A stretch of 64,000 nucleotides of DNA. Source: Palaeococcus pacificus DY20341 (GTDB taxonomy: Archaea > Methanobacteriota_B > Thermococci > Thermococcales > Thermococcaceae). The position numbers were made by a program, and so were the translations under genes. Under the pieces are notes generated by a model. That model made no database searches and was not told the origin of the DNA. It was given only the letters and a program-made list of their open reading frames with translations. The stretch spans positions 496,001 through 560,000 of the forward strand of contig NZ_CP006019.1 in NCBI RefSeq assembly GCF_000725425.1, given 5' to 3'. Of this stretch, positions 26,361 to 35,866 are shown in pieces (positions within the stretch are counted from its first letter, which is position 1; every line of letters starts with the position of its first letter).

Positions 26361-26550
26361 GCCTATTTTTAATTTCTCTTTTTTAGCTGAAAATACCTTC
26401 TTAGAATATCTTTCGGAGTTTTTAAAAGCGAAAATTAGGAGTTATATCAAACTGTGCATATTTTGTAGGCTATAAAATAACTAACCGTAATGTTTAAATC
26501 CAAAAAGTCCTTATACCCCTAAAAGTTCAATCATGTGGGGGTGAGAAAAA

Positions 26551-28641
26551 GTGAGGTACACGGTAACATCAGCCTTGCCTTACGCTAACGGGCCAATTCA
26601 CGCCGGACATTTGGCCGGAGCGTATCTACCAGCTGATATATTCGTTAGGTACCTAAGGCTCAAGGGTGACGACGTTATATTCATATGCGGAACCGATGAG
26701 CACGGGACACCTATAACCTTTAGGGCCCTTAAAGAGAATAGAAGCCCAAGGGAGATTGTTGACTACTATCATGAGCACATAAAGACGACGTTTGAAAGGG
26801 CAAAGATAAGCTTCGACTACTTTGGAAGAACTGAGCTGCCGGTCCACTACAGAGTCTCTCAAGAGTTCTTTTTAAAGGCTCTTGAAAACGGACACCTCGT
26901 TAAAAAAATTGAGAAGCAGGCCTACTGTGAGCACGATAAAATGTTCCTTCCTGATAGATACGTTATTGGAACTTGTCCCTACTGCGGTGCTGAAGAGCAA
27001 AGGGGAGACCAGTGTGAGGTGTGTGGGCACCCATTAACGCCCGAGAAGCTGGTGAACCCGAGATGTAATATTTGTGGAGGTTCAATCACTTTCAAAGACT
27101 CCGCTCACTACTATATTAAAATGCAGGACTTCCAAACGAGGCTTAAGGAGTGGATTGAGAAGAACGCTCACTGGAAGCCTAACGTTAGAAACACGGTTTT
27201 GGGCTGGATAAACGAGGGACTTGAGGAGAGAGCCATAACAAGGGATTTGGCATGGGGTATCCCAGTTCCATTAGAGGATGAAGACATTAAGGGCAAGGTT
27301 CTCTACGTGTGGTTCGAAGCTCCAATAGGCTACATTTCAATAACTATAGAGCACTTTAAGCGTCTTGGAAAGGAAGAGGAGTGGAAGAAATACTGGATTA
27401 GTGGAGATGATGAGACTAAAATAATTCACTTCATCGGAAAGGATAACATCCCATTCCACGCCATCTTTTGGCCTGCATTCCTAATGGCACACGGTGGAGA
27501 TTGGATACTTCCATATGATATTCCCGCGAACGAATACTTAAACCTCGAAGGAAAGAAGTTCTCAACAAGCAGGAACTGGGCTATTTGGGTTCATGAGTTC
27601 CTAGATGAGTTCCCTGCGGATTATCTACGCTACTACCTAACGGCCATAATGCCCGAGACAAGGGATGCTGACTTCAGCTTTAAGGACTTCAAGGCTAAAA
27701 TAAACGAGGAGCTTGTAAATGTCCTCGGAAACTTCGTGCACAGAGCTTTAACATTTGCAAACCGCTACTTCGACGGAAAAGTTCCAGAAGCTGGCGAATT
27801 AGATGAACTTGATAAGCAAGCCTTTGAGGAGATTGAAAAGGCATTCAACGAGGTAGGAGAGCTAATCTCAAAATATCGCTTTAAAGATGCCCTAAAGAGA
27901 GTGATGGCTTTAGCGGCCTTTGGAAACCGCTACTTCGACTACAAGCAGCCGTGGAAGACTTCAAAGACAGATAGGGTTAGAACAGCGACCACTATACATG
28001 TTTCACTCCAAATAGTCAAGGCTCTAGGTGCTTTAACCGAGCCGTTTATTCCTGATGCCAGCGAAAAGATATGGCACTTATTAAACCTCGAAGAAGTCAA
28101 GAAATGGGAGTTCACTCCACTCTCACCTGGACACAAAGTTAGAAAAGCTGAGATACTGTTTAGAAAAGTTGAAGACGAGCAAATTAAAGCTTACTTGGAA
28201 AAGTATCTACCTGTGCTCCTTGAAAAGTACTTCCCTCAAGAAGTTAAGGCTAAGAAAAAGGAGGAGCCTAAAAAGAAGAAATCTAAAGAAAAGGAAAAGG
28301 CGGAGGTTACAGAGATGGGATACATTAAGTTTGAAGACTTTGTGAAGGTTGACCTTAGAGTTGGAAAGATAATAAGCGTTGAAGACCATCCAAATGCTGA
28401 TAAACTCTATCTATTAAAAGTTGATCTCGGAGACGAGGTCAGACAGCTCGTCGCTGGCCTCAAGAAGTACTACAAGCCTGAGGAGCTCTTGAACCGCTAC
28501 GTTGTGGTTGTTGCAAATCTTGAACCAAAGAAGCTTAGAGGTGTTGAGAGCCAGGGAATGTTATTGGCAGCTGACGATGGAGAGAGAGTCGCTTTGCTCA
28601 TGCCTGATAAGGATCTAAAGCCTGGAGCAAGAGTTGGATGA
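26551..28641 (+). CDS. metG: Methionyl-tRNA synthetase with fused C-terminal tRNA-binding domain
   Basis: 696 residues. Class I signatures are present: SALPYANGPIHAGHLAG (HIGH-type), KKFSTSRNWAIW (KMSKS-type), and a zinc knuckle domain with four CxxC motifs (CPYC, CEVC, CNIC and CEHD region). The catalytic and anticodon domains end near residue 555, then a lysine-rich linker (KAKKKEEPKKKKSKEKEK) and a Trbp111-like OB fold with DFVKVDLRVGKI and HPNADKLYLLKVD. The start is GTG, 7 nt after GGGGGTGA. About 190 bp of promoter DNA precede it, with a TATA-like TTATACCCC region close upstream. Confidence 0.97.
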   Translation: MRYTVTSALPYANGPIHAGHLAGAYLPADIFVRYLRLKGDDVIFICGTDEHGTPITFRALKENRSPREIVDYYHEHIKTTFERAKISFDYFGRTELPVHYRVSQEFFLKALENGHLVKKIEKQAYCEHDKMFLPDRYVIGTCPYCGAEEQRGDQCEVCGHPLTPEKLVNPRCNICGGSITFKDSAHYYIKMQDFQTRLKEWIEKNAHWKPNVRNTVLGWINEGLEERAITRDLAWGIPVPLEDEDIKGKVLYVWFEAPIGYISITIEHFKRLGKEEEWKKYWISGDDETKIIHFIGKDNIPFHAIFWPAFLMAHGGDWILPYDIPANEYLNLEGKKFSTSRNWAIWVHEFLDEFPADYLRYYLTAIMPETRDADFSFKDFKAKINEELVNVLGNFVHRALTFANRYFDGKVPEAGELDELDKQAFEEIEKAFNEVGELISKYRFKDALKRVMALAAFGNRYFDYKQPWKTSKTDRVRTATTIHVSLQIVKALGALTEPFIPDASEKIWHLLNLEEVKKWEFTPLSPGHKVRKAEILFRKVEDEQIKAYLEKYLPVLLEKYFPQEVKAKKKEEPKKKKSKEKEKAEVTEMGYIKFEDFVKVDLRVGKIISVEDHPNADKLYLLKVDLGDEVRQLVAGLKKYYKPEELLNRYVVVVANLEPKKLRGVESQGMLLAADDGERVALLMPDKDLKPGARVG

Positions 28642-28675
28642 CCTCTTTTCTTTTTAAAATTTAAAAAAAGAAAGT

Positions 28676-29518
28676 TCAGTGTTTGTTTTCTTGATTAACG
28701 GAATATGGCATGAACTCCACTGTTCCTCTTTGCCTCATCGGCTGCTTATAGAGATCCATTAAAGCGTATACTTCTTTTGGCACATCTGTGCTAACGTTCA
28801 ATCCGAGCTTTTTGGCTTCTTCAACGGTGATCGGGTAATCATGAGTCCATCTGCCTTCAGTTAATATTTGGGCTAGCTCTTTAGCTTTTGCTTCCCCATA
28901 TTTGTCCTTTAACAGGTCATATACAAAGTTTTGAACTTGTTTAATGGCCTTTTCTGCAACATCTGCCAAGATTAGGGTTTGATCGTCTACTTTATCTGCT
29001 CCTTTCCTTTCAACAGCCTTTATTATGCTTGGTGCAGGATATTGCCCTAACTGGGGATCTATGGGTCCTAAAACCGCGTGAGGATCCATTATTATCTCAT
29101 CAGCGGCCAGAGCTATCAATGTTCCCCCGCTCATTGCATAGTGAGGTATTATCACCCTTGTTTTTGCAGGATGGTCTTTCAGGGCCTTAGCTATCTGAGT
29201 TGCAGCCAAAACAAGACCGCCTGGTGTATGAAGTATTAAGTTTATTGGTTTATCCTTAGGTGCTGCTCTAATAGCTCTCAGCACTTCTTCGCTGTCTTCA
29301 ATGCTTATGAACTTGTAAAATGGTATTCCGAAGAGGCCAACACTTTCTTGTCTGTGAATCATGGTTATCACTGTTGAGTTCATCTTTTTTGATAAGCGCT
29401 CTAGCACTTTTTTTCTCGCTAGTTGCAGCTGTTTATACTGGATTTGGGGGGCTAACAGCATGTAAAATATTAGAAGCCACCAAATTAGTGATCCTAAAAA
29501 GCCACTTAGTGGATCCAT
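28676..29518 (-). CDS. SDH-family Clp-fold serine protease, membrane anchored (DUF114)
   Basis: 280 residues. One N-terminal membrane helix (about 8-26: LGSLIWWLLIFYMLL) then a Clp/crotonase fold. LILHTPGGLVLAATQIAKAL forms the oxyanion region, and HYAMSGGTLIALAADEI carries the nucleophile Ser, as in SppA/SDH proteases. Later DPHAVLGPIDPQ is diagnostic of the DUF114/SDH branch. The substrate is unknown, and membrane protein quality control is likely. GGGGGTG precedes the ATG. It is the second membrane-anchored Clp-fold protease in this window, beside sppA. Confidence 0.88.
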   Translation of the reverse strand: MDPLSGFLGSLIWWLLIFYMLLAPQIQYKQLQLARKKVLERLSKKMNSTVITMIHRQESVGLFGIPFYKFISIEDSEEVLRAIRAAPKDKPINLILHTPGGLVLAATQIAKALKDHPAKTRVIIPHYAMSGGTLIALAADEIIMDPHAVLGPIDPQLGQYPAPSIIKAVERKGADKVDDQTLILADVAEKAIKQVQNFVYDLLKDKYGEAKAKELAQILTEGRWTHDYPITVEEAKKLGLNVSTDVPKEVYALMDLYKQPMRQRGTVEFMPYSVNQENKH

Positions 29519-29648
29519 GCTTTCACCCCCTTTAATAACTAAATCTTATTATAATCTCATTTTTTAAAATGTTTTCTCAAACCACTAAAGTTAAATTCAC
29601 ATGAAAATTTTTATATAACAAAATAAGTAAATTCCTTTAGGTGATACC

Positions 29649-30035
29649 ATGAAGATTGCGGAGTTAATAGAAAAGCTAAATGATAAGCAGAAGAAGACAG
29701 TTCAACGTTGTTTAAGCAAGTGTGAGATAGTGGATTTAAATGAGGAGATTGAGATTGAGATGGACGAAGAAACTGTGAGATTCTTAAAGATCATCTCAAA
29801 CCCTATAAGGCTTGGTATCCTTAAAATGTTAAAAAACAGGTGGATGTGTGTTTGTTTAATTTCTAAAGGGCTCGAACAGGATCAAACGCTAATTAGCCAT
29901 CACTTGCGCTCATTGAAAGAGATGAACCTTGTATACGAGAGAAGAGAAGGGAAGCTTAAATTCTACAAAACTAATACAGAAGAGCTCGCTAAATATCTAA
30001 AAAAGCTTTCTGAGGGATTTGGAATTAATTGGTAA
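29649..30035 (+). CDS. ArsR-family winged-helix regulator with Cys motif
   Basis: 128 residues. The winged helix (about 47-115) has ISNPIRLGILKMLKNRWMCVCLISKGLEQDQTLISHHLRSLKEMNLVYERREGKLKFY, the ArsR/SmtB layout. Four Cys occur, two in the N-terminal region (CLSKC) and two in WMCVCLI in helix 3, where ArsR/SmtB regulators bind metals or sense redox state. The N-terminal 45-residue extension is unusual for the family. A TATA-like TTTTATATAAC lies about 45 bp upstream and GGTGATACC precedes the ATG. A MazG-like gene follows 41 bp downstream. Confidence 0.85.
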   Translation: MKIAELIEKLNDKQKKTVQRCLSKCEIVDLNEEIEIEMDEETVRFLKIISNPIRLGILKMLKNRWMCVCLISKGLEQDQTLISHHLRSLKEMNLVYERREGKLKFYKTNTEELAKYLKKLSEGFGINW

Positions 30036-30076
30036 AACTTTTTTACAGCTTTTTTATTATCTCTTTTGGTGGTTGA

Positions 30077-30367
30077 ATGAGAAAACTACAAAGTGAAGTT
30101 GATGAACTTGTAAATGAGTTAGGGGGATACTGGAAACCATTTGAAATGCTTGCTGCGTTGATTGAAGAGCTTGGAGAGTTTTCTAAAGAAATGCTGAAGT
30201 TTGAAGGTATTAAAGGGGAGAATAGTAAAGAAAAGCTTATTGAAGAGTTTGGTGATGTACTTTTCGCGCTTGTGTGCATAGCAAACTATTACGGCATAGA
30301 TTGCGAAGAGGCTTTACGGAAGAGCATCTCTAAATATGCAAATAGGGACTTGAACTTGTGGAAATGA
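30077..30367 (+). CDS. MazG-like nucleotide pyrophosphohydrolase
   Basis: 96 residues, a single-domain MazG/all-alpha NTP-PPase. The metal-binding ExxE and ExxD motifs lie in AALIEELGEFSKEMLKFEG and EKLIEEFGDVLFALVCIANYYGID. Such enzymes hydrolyse noncanonical or excess NTPs to NMP and pyrophosphate. The short form probably works as a dimer. GGTGG precedes the ATG. It lies 41 bp after the ArsR-type regulator, in the same direction, and may be under its control, but the ATG also has room for a separate start. Confidence 0.9.
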   Translation: MRKLQSEVDELVNELGGYWKPFEMLAALIEELGEFSKEMLKFEGIKGENSKEKLIEEFGDVLFALVCIANYYGIDCEEALRKSISKYANRDLNLWK

Positions 30368-30570
30368 TTACTTACTCACTTTGATTTTTTGACTGTTACT
30401 CCTTTAAGATCTTTATAACAAAGAGTTAACAATAGTTCGATATTAGTAGGAGATATTGATATCTAAATGATACTTTATGTTCTTTGTGCAACAAAGCTAT
30501 TCCAGAAGTTTGGATATTGTCCGAAATATTTTTATAAGATTTTACTGTTAAAACTGTTAGGTGATTAATA

Positions 30571-31020
30571 ATGAGGGCAAAAATTGATAAGATTGATATA
30601 CAGCTTATAAAGTTATTATCAAAGAACTCAAGGCTAACATATAAAGAACTTGCTGAAAGATTGAATACAACTAGACAGAGAATCTCAAGGAGAATGGAGA
30701 AGCTCGAGAAGATGGGCGTTATAAAGAAGTATACTGTCATTCCCGACTTTGATAGGCTTGGATACGTGTATGTTATTCTCGGAATTACTTTAAAGCCAGG
30801 AGTACAGATTGAGCCGGTTATCGAGAAATTGAAGAAGGAGGACGACGTTAAGATAATTGAAAGGGCAATTGGTGCTCATAGCATCGTAATACACTTAGTT
30901 GTCCCCAAGGACATGAAAGGCATTGAGAGGAAGATCAATGAGCTATCCACAAAGATCGATGGAATAGACAAAATGGACATAACCTTCATTACAGACATTG
31001 TGAAATTTGACATCCTATGA
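30571..31020 (+). CDS. Lrp/AsnC-family transcriptional regulator
   Basis: 149 residues. An N-terminal HTH (IDIQLIKLLSKNSRLTYKELAERLNTTRQRISRRMEKLEKMGVIKKYTVIPD) is followed by a RAM-type alpha/beta sandwich (VILGITLKPGV, ERAIGAHSIVIHLVVP, INELSTKIDGIDKMDITFI). Such proteins form octamers or dimers and often repress their own gene. The AGGTGATTAATAATG site and a strong TATA (AAATATTTTTATAAG, about 35 bp upstream) are present. Sequence around the promoter includes GATAT-TG-ATATC at about 30460, a candidate binding element. Confidence 0.92.
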   Translation: MRAKIDKIDIQLIKLLSKNSRLTYKELAERLNTTRQRISRRMEKLEKMGVIKKYTVIPDFDRLGYVYVILGITLKPGVQIEPVIEKLKKEDDVKIIERAIGAHSIVIHLVVPKDMKGIERKINELSTKIDGIDKMDITFITDIVKFDIL

Positions 31021-31111
31021 CCTTTTTATTTTTCGTCAATTATCGAAAGAAAGAATAATAAAGCATTTTGTTTTATGGGTCATGAGAATTACCAAACTTG
31101 GGGGCTATTGA

Positions 31112-31825
31112 ATGTTGCTCATAAATATAGCAGTGCTTTCAGCGGCTGCAATTATGGCATACAAAAGGAATGCACTGGATCTGAAGGGTGTTTTGGCAGC
31201 GTTTTTAGTTGGTTTAGTGACTCTTGAGCTTGGGGGAATAATACCATTCCTAGCACTGGCCACTTTTCTTGGAATTGGGACTTTAGCTACCAAATATCGC
31301 TTCAAAGAAAAGGCAAAGATGAAAATTGCGGAAGGGATGAGAGGAACAAGGAGCTGGGGCAACGTCTTTGGCAACGGTCTTATAGCGGCCTTGCTGATAG
31401 TTGTTGAATACGTGACAAAACAGGATATCGTTTGGGCGGCTGCATTTAGCTCAATAGCAACGGCAAATGCTGATACCCTAGCTAGTGAGCTTGGAAAGGT
31501 CTTTGGTAAGAATCCAAGGCTTATAACTAACTTACGAGAAAAGGTCAAACCTGGGGCTAATGGGGGAGTCACTTTACAGGGTGAGCTTTTTGCATTTGCT
31601 GGCTCTTTCATAATTGCTTTAATAGCTCTTCCTCTATTTCAAAATAAGCTTTTTGCGCTGATTGCAATAACATTGGGTGGCTTTTTAGGATGCAATGCGG
31701 ACAGCGTAATAGGTGCTACGATTGAGAATAGAGGGTGGTTCAACAACGACCTAACGAACTTTGCTGCAACTGCTGTTGGGGCTTTAATCGGAGCGTTAAT
31801 CTTTCTTGCATTAGGTGGGGTATAA
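31112..31825 (+). CDS. DUF92 integral membrane protein
   Basis: 237 residues with about six membrane helices. The family is recognisable by the cytosolic loops FKEKAKMKIAEGMRGTRSWGNVFGNG, SSIATANADTLASELGKVFGKNPRLITNL and PGANGGVTLQGE, and by GGFLGCNADSVIGAT near the C-terminus. Plant and cyanobacterial relatives (VTE6 type) phosphorylate phytyl phosphate with CTP. An isoprenoid-phosphate kinase role in archaeal lipid salvage is a guess. An ASCH-like gene follows 41 bp downstream. Confidence 0.9.
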   Translation: MLLINIAVLSAAAIMAYKRNALDLKGVLAAFLVGLVTLELGGIIPFLALATFLGIGTLATKYRFKEKAKMKIAEGMRGTRSWGNVFGNGLIAALLIVVEYVTKQDIVWAAAFSSIATANADTLASELGKVFGKNPRLITNLREKVKPGANGGVTLQGELFAFAGSFIIALIALPLFQNKLFALIAITLGGFLGCNADSVIGATIENRGWFNNDLTNFAATAVGALIGALIFLALGGV

Positions 31826-31866
31826 ATTTTATAAGTCCCATTTCTCTTTTCGTTTGTGGTGATCTT

Positions 31867-32394
31867 ATGTATCACATAATAGCCCTTCACCAAGTTTATG
31901 GAGAATTAATCTTCAGAGGACTAAAGAGTCACGAGATACGACGCTCTAATAAATTTGGGGAGGGAGATATCGTTTTTCTTTATATTGCTAGAGGAAATCC
32001 TCATGTTCTCCGTGAGACTCTTCAAAAACTTGGGCTTAGTCAGGAGCAGCTTTTAACGCAGAGGGGCACCATAGCGGGAGGCTTTGAAGTTGGAGAGGTA
32101 ATAAAAGCGGATTTTGAAACTCTATGGCAGATAACCAAGGATACAAGTGGACTGAGCTTTGTCTATGGGGAAGAAAAGGGCAAAGCATGGCTTAAAGAAT
32201 ATGTGGGAGATTTTGGATATGCATTCACTATAGAAAAGCCCTTCATTTTCAAAGAGCCTATGAGCAGGGAGGAAATGAAGGAGCGCTATGGAGTTCACGT
32301 TGAGGGTATAATACACCTTTCAAGCAGAACGAGGAAACCTTGGGTGAAGGAACTTCTCGAGGATTTGACCATTCGAGAGATATTATCCCTTTAA
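31867..32394 (+). CDS. ASCH/PUA-like domain protein
   Basis: 175 residues. The N-terminal half resembles the ASCH/PUA-like fold: YHIIALHQVYGELIFRGLKSHEIRRSNKFGEGDIVFLYIARG matches the pattern of a strand, a helix ending in G-x-K-x-x-E-x-R, and a D-x-V-x-x-Y strand. The C-terminal half is not recognised. The fold usually binds RNA or nucleotides. ATG at 31867 follows GTGGTGATC. A longer frame back to 31735 overlaps the DUF92 gene in another frame and is not a real extension. A second ASCH-type protein lies at 43.3 kb. Confidence 0.6.
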   Translation: MYHIIALHQVYGELIFRGLKSHEIRRSNKFGEGDIVFLYIARGNPHVLRETLQKLGLSQEQLLTQRGTIAGGFEVGEVIKADFETLWQITKDTSGLSFVYGEEKGKAWLKEYVGDFGYAFTIEKPFIFKEPMSREEMKERYGVHVEGIIHLSSRTRKPWVKELLEDLTIREILSL

Positions 32395-32497
32395 TTTGGA
32401 ATAAATTCAATTTTATCCTCTTTTTGCATCAAAATGGAATAATTTGACGAAAAATCTTAAAAATTTGCATGTAGAAATGTTTTTGGTGGTGCTAAAC

Positions 32498-32872
32498 ATG
32501 AGGGGACTAAAATTAGCTGCCCTTGCCGTTTTGGCCTTGCTCTTGGGTGTTGGCCTTGCAAGTGCCCAGAGCAGTCAGGATTATGCTGGTACATACTATG
32601 CCTCGGGTAAGATATGGTACTACCTATATTTAAATCAGAACAAGACGTTCACAGAAGTCTATGACAAAGCCGTCCAGATAGGTGTTGACAACCAGACTTT
32701 AACCCTTGCACTGGAGCTACAGGAGAATGCTACAAAGGACTATGAAGAGGCAGTTGCCTTCGGAACACCAGAAACAGGAAGATTTCCAATCGTTTGGAAG
32801 ATTAGAAGGGCGTATTTAAACCTCAAGCACGCCGTTGAGCTCCTCAACAAGGCCCTTGCTGACCTGAGCTGA
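32498..32872 (+). CDS. Small secreted helical protein, unknown
   Basis: 124 residues. A clear signal peptide (MRGLKLAALAVLALLLGVGLASA, cut before QSSQ) is followed by about 100 helical residues, with ASGKIWYYLYLNQNKTFTEVYDKAVQIGVDNQTLTLALELQENATKDYEEAV then IRRAYLNLKHAVELLNKAL. Three N-x-T sequons (NKT, NQT, NAT) could be glycosylated. I do not recognise a family. GGTGGTGC precedes the ATG at 32498. A TATA-like CTTAAAAAT lies about 40 bp upstream, so it is transcribed on its own. It may be a periplasm-like or surface protein. Confidence 0.65.
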   Translation: MRGLKLAALAVLALLLGVGLASAQSSQDYAGTYYASGKIWYYLYLNQNKTFTEVYDKAVQIGVDNQTLTLALELQENATKDYEEAVAFGTPETGRFPIVWKIRRAYLNLKHAVELLNKALADLS

Positions 32873-32938
32873 GGTTTCTTTTTTATCTTTTCCACAAGAT
32901 TTTAAAGTAGCTCCCCTAAGCTTTTCTTGGTGAGGTTA

Positions 32939-34717
32939 ATGACGAGGGTTGCGGTCATTGATTATGATAAGTGTAATCCAGATAAGTGCGGGCATTTCTT
33001 ATGTGAAAGGGTGTGCCCAGTGAATCGAATGGGTGGAGAGGCCATTATCATAGATGAGGACAACTACAGGCCTGTAATCCAAGAAGCATCGTGTACGGGA
33101 TGTGGAATATGTATTCACAAGTGTCCTTTCAATGCAATAACCATCGTGAACCTGCCGGAGGAGCTCGATAAAGACTGTGTGCACCGCTATGGAGTAAATG
33201 CTTTCGTCTTATACCGTCTTCCTGTGGTGAGAAATGGAAGTGTGACCGGTATTTTGGGCCCAAACGGAACGGGTAAGACAACAGCCGTTAAAATCCTTTC
33301 AGGAGAACTCTTGCCAAACCTCTGCGGCTTCAACGACAGCTGGGACAACGTTATTAGGGCTTTTAGAGGAAATGAGCTCCAAAACTACTTTGAGAAGCTC
33401 AAGAACAGGGAGATACGAACCGTTGTGAAGCCGCAGTATGTTGACTTAATTCCAAAGGTAGTTAAAGGGAAGGTTAGGGATCTGCTCAAAAAGGCAGACC
33501 AGAGGGGAGTTTTAGAGGAGCTTGTAGATGAGCTTGAGCTTAGAAACATTTTGGATAGAGAAATTCAGCAGCTCAGTGGTGGAGAACTGCAGAGGGTAGC
33601 GATAGCTGCGGCAATGGCGAGGGAAGCGGACTTCTACTTCTTCGATGAACCTTCATCCTATTTGGATATAAGACAGAGGCTCAAAGTAGCTAGAGCCATT
33701 CGGAAGCTGGCGGAAGAAGGAAAGGCTGTTCTCGTGGTTGAGCACGATTTGGCAGTCCTTGACTACTTGAGTGATAATATCCACGTGGTTTATGGTAAGC
33801 CCGGTGCTTATGGTATATTCTCCGCTTTGAAGGGCACACGTGTAGGAATAAACGTCTTCCTCAATGGCTATCTCCCAGATGAAAACGTCCGCTTTAGGCC
33901 TTATGAGATTAGGTTTACAAAATTCAGCGAAAGAAAAGCCCAAATCGGAGATGTTTTGGTTGAATATCCGAGGCTGGTTAAGGATTATGGAGGCTTTAAA
34001 CTCGAAGCTGAGGGTGGAACACTCCACGTGGGAGAAGTTATCGGCATCGTAGGTCCAAACGGTATCGGTAAGACAACATTCGTTAAAATGCTAGCCGGAG
34101 TAGAGGAACCTACTGAGGGTAAAGTGGAGTGGTCCTTAGAAGTGAGTTACAAGCCCCAATATATCAAGGCGGAGTACGAGGGGACTGTCTTTGAACTCTT
34201 GAGCAAGATAGATGCCTCAAAGCTTATGAGCAACCTGTACAAGACGGAGCTCTTAAACCCACTGGGTATCCCTGACCTCTACGATAGAAATGTGAACGAG
34301 CTGAGCGGTGGAGAATTGCAAAGAGTTGCCATTACAGCATGCCTTATCAAAGATGCCGACCTATACCTAATAGATGAGCCTTCCGCTTACCTTGACGTTG
34401 AGCAGCGCTTAGCGGTCTCAAAGGCCATAAGGAGCTTGATGGCGAAGAACGATAAGACCGCTTTAGTTGTAGAGCATGATGTCCTCATGATTGACTACAT
34501 AAGCGACCGCTTAATAGTCTTCGAAGGCGAGCCAGGAAAGCAGGGTAAAGCCCTTAGGCCAATGCCAATGAGAGAAGGAATGAACCGCTTTTTGGCAAAC
34601 GTGGGTATTACGTTTAGAAGAGATCCTGAAACAGGAAGGCCAAGGGCCAACAAAGAGGGAAGCGTCAAAGATAGAGAGCAGAAGGAGAGGGGTGAATACT
34701 ACTACGTTGAGGCTTGA
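32939..34717 (+). CDS. rli1: Ribosome recycling ATPase ABCE1 (Rli1)
   Basis: Splits the 70S ribosome after termination together with aRF1/Pelota. 592 residues. N-terminal iron-sulfur domain with two 4Fe-4S clusters ([16 protein letters not shown], then [12 protein letters not shown]) followed by two ATP-binding domains. NBD1 has [19 protein letters not shown] and [11 protein letters not shown]2 has [19 protein letters not shown] and [11 protein letters not shown] at 32939 follows GGTGAGG, preferred over a GTG within that site. The last 26 bp overlap a longer frame of ridA that is not used. It is a single-copy essential gene in archaea. Confidence 0.97.
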   Translation: MTRVAVIDYDKCNPDKCGHFLCERVCPVNRMGGEAIIIDEDNYRPVIQEASCTGCGICIHKCPFNAITIVNLPEELDKDCVHRYGVNAFVLYRLPVVRNGSVTGILGPNGTGKTTAVKILSGELLPNLCGFNDSWDNVIRAFRGNELQNYFEKLKNREIRTVVKPQYVDLIPKVVKGKVRDLLKKADQRGVLEELVDELELRNILDREIQQLSGGELQRVAIAAAMAREADFYFFDEPSSYLDIRQRLKVARAIRKLAEEGKAVLVVEHDLAVLDYLSDNIHVVYGKPGAYGIFSALKGTRVGINVFLNGYLPDENVRFRPYEIRFTKFSERKAQIGDVLVEYPRLVKDYGGFKLEAEGGTLHVGEVIGIVGPNGIGKTTFVKMLAGVEEPTEGKVEWSLEVSYKPQYIKAEYEGTVFELLSKIDASKLMSNLYKTELLNPLGIPDLYDRNVNELSGGELQRVAITACLIKDADLYLIDEPSAYLDVEQRLAVSKAIRSLMAKNDKTALVVEHDVLMIDYISDRLIVFEGEPGKQGKALRPMPMREGMNRFLANVGITFRRDPETGRPRANKEGSVKDREQKERGEYYYVEA

Positions 34718-34766
34718 GCGAAAGCCTCTTATTTTCCTCTTCCAATCCTCTTTTGGAGGTGGTGCT

Positions 34767-35144
34767 ATGAAGGAGATAATATTTACTGAAAAGGCTCCAA
34801 AGCCAATCGGCCCCTACAGCCAAGCTGTGAAAGTTGGAAACTTCCTCTTTATCTCAGGGCAGATTCCAATAAACCCTGAGACTGGAGAGCTTATTCAAGG
34901 AGATATTAAAGCCCAAACACGCCAAGTTTTGGAGAACATCAAGGCCATTGTTGAAGCCGCGGGAGGAAGCCTCAATAATATCGTAAAGGTAAACGTCTAC
35001 CTAAAAGACATGAACGACTTCCAAGCCATGAACGAGGTTTATGCAGAGTACTTTGGGGAGTCAAAGCCCGCAAGAGCTGCGGTTGAAGTTGCAAGGCTTC
35101 CAAAAGATGTCAAGATAGAGATTGAAGCTATTGCTTTTCTCTGA
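34767..35144 (+). CDS. ridA: RidA/YjgF/YER057c-type enamine/imine deaminase
   Basis: 125 residues. Hydrolyses reactive 2-aminoacrylate and related imines from PLP enzymes to keto acids plus ammonia. The family signature is complete: [25 protein letters not shown], the [24 protein letters not shown] stretch, and the C-terminal [24 protein letters not shown] with the catalytic Arg. GGAGGTGG precedes the ATG. Close to rli1 but with a 49-bp gap, so it may have its own promoter. Forms a trimer in other species. Confidence 0.96.
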   Translation: MKEIIFTEKAPKPIGPYSQAVKVGNFLFISGQIPINPETGELIQGDIKAQTRQVLENIKAIVEAAGGSLNNIVKVNVYLKDMNDFQAMNEVYAEYFGESKPARAAVEVARLPKDVKIEIEAIAFL

Positions 35145-35206
35145 GTGCTTTTTATTTTTGGATAAAGGTTATATTTTGGAGTGCTCTAATTCTTCTTGTG
35201 GTTAAA

Positions 35207-35797
35207 ATGGTAAGTCCGGCCTCAATTGTACTCCTGTTTGTAGAAGATTTTGCAAAAGAAAACCGCTCGCTTAAGAAGGGTGCTAAATACTTTGACTGGC
35301 AGAAGAGATACGATGCCTTTGAAACCGCTTGCGCTATGTTCGGCGTTACAATAGCGAAGCTCATTAGGGAAGGAAAAATCGAACTAAAAGTTAAGAAGGG
35401 GTTTTTTGGGAGGAAAAAGCTATTTTTTGTGAGAAGGGCCGATATACCAGAAGAATACGGCGTGATTGTAAGGGGAATGCAGTCAATCTCTCTCTACAAC
35501 GAAGTCGAGCTCAAGGCGGCCTTGTTCCTCTCAATCCCAATATCTTCGTTGCCTGCTCAAGCACTTTCACGCTACATCATAATGCACGATCTAAAAGGGG
35601 AAGATTTCGAGGCCCTCCACAACAGCCTAGAGCTTCAGCATGAGAAAGAAAACCTTAAGCGGCTCTTGGATGAATTCAAACAAGATGAAGAAAGATGGAA
35701 GCTATTCGTTAAGAGCGTTGAGAGGGCTATGGACATGTGCAAGGGAAAGGAAGGAATAATGCTTTACACGCCTTTAGATATGCTTGAGGCAAGGTGA
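35207..35797 (+). CDS. Conserved hypothetical protein
   Basis: 196 residues, not recognised. It begins with a helical region (ASIVLLFVEDFAKENRSLKKGAKYFDWQKRYDAFETACAMFGVTIAKLIREGKIELKVKKGFFGRKKLFFVRRAD) whose pattern looks like a winged helix with a strand-turn-strand wing at about 55-75, then a helical C-terminal half with a heptad-like run (LELQHEKENLKRLLDEFKQDEERWKLF). A DNA- or protein-binding role is possible. ATG at 35207 is used, though a GTG at 35198 is in frame, and the ribosome site is weak. JAMM-type gene follows 69 bp downstream. Confidence 0.55.
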   Translation: MVSPASIVLLFVEDFAKENRSLKKGAKYFDWQKRYDAFETACAMFGVTIAKLIREGKIELKVKKGFFGRKKLFFVRRADIPEEYGVIVRGMQSISLYNEVELKAALFLSIPISSLPAQALSRYIIMHDLKGEDFEALHNSLELQHEKENLKRLLDEFKQDEERWKLFVKSVERAMDMCKGKEGIMLYTPLDMLEAR

Positions 35798-35866
35798 TAT
35801 ACTCATTTTTATAGTTTCGCCCAAATCCATTTAAGGTAATCTGCTCAATTGGGAATTGTGAGAAAA

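Noticed and set aside
31735-31866. Upstream extension of the ASCH-like gene at 31867
   Set aside because: It reads through the DUF92 gene in another frame. The ATG at 31867 has GTGGTGATC upstream and matches the N-terminus of the domain.
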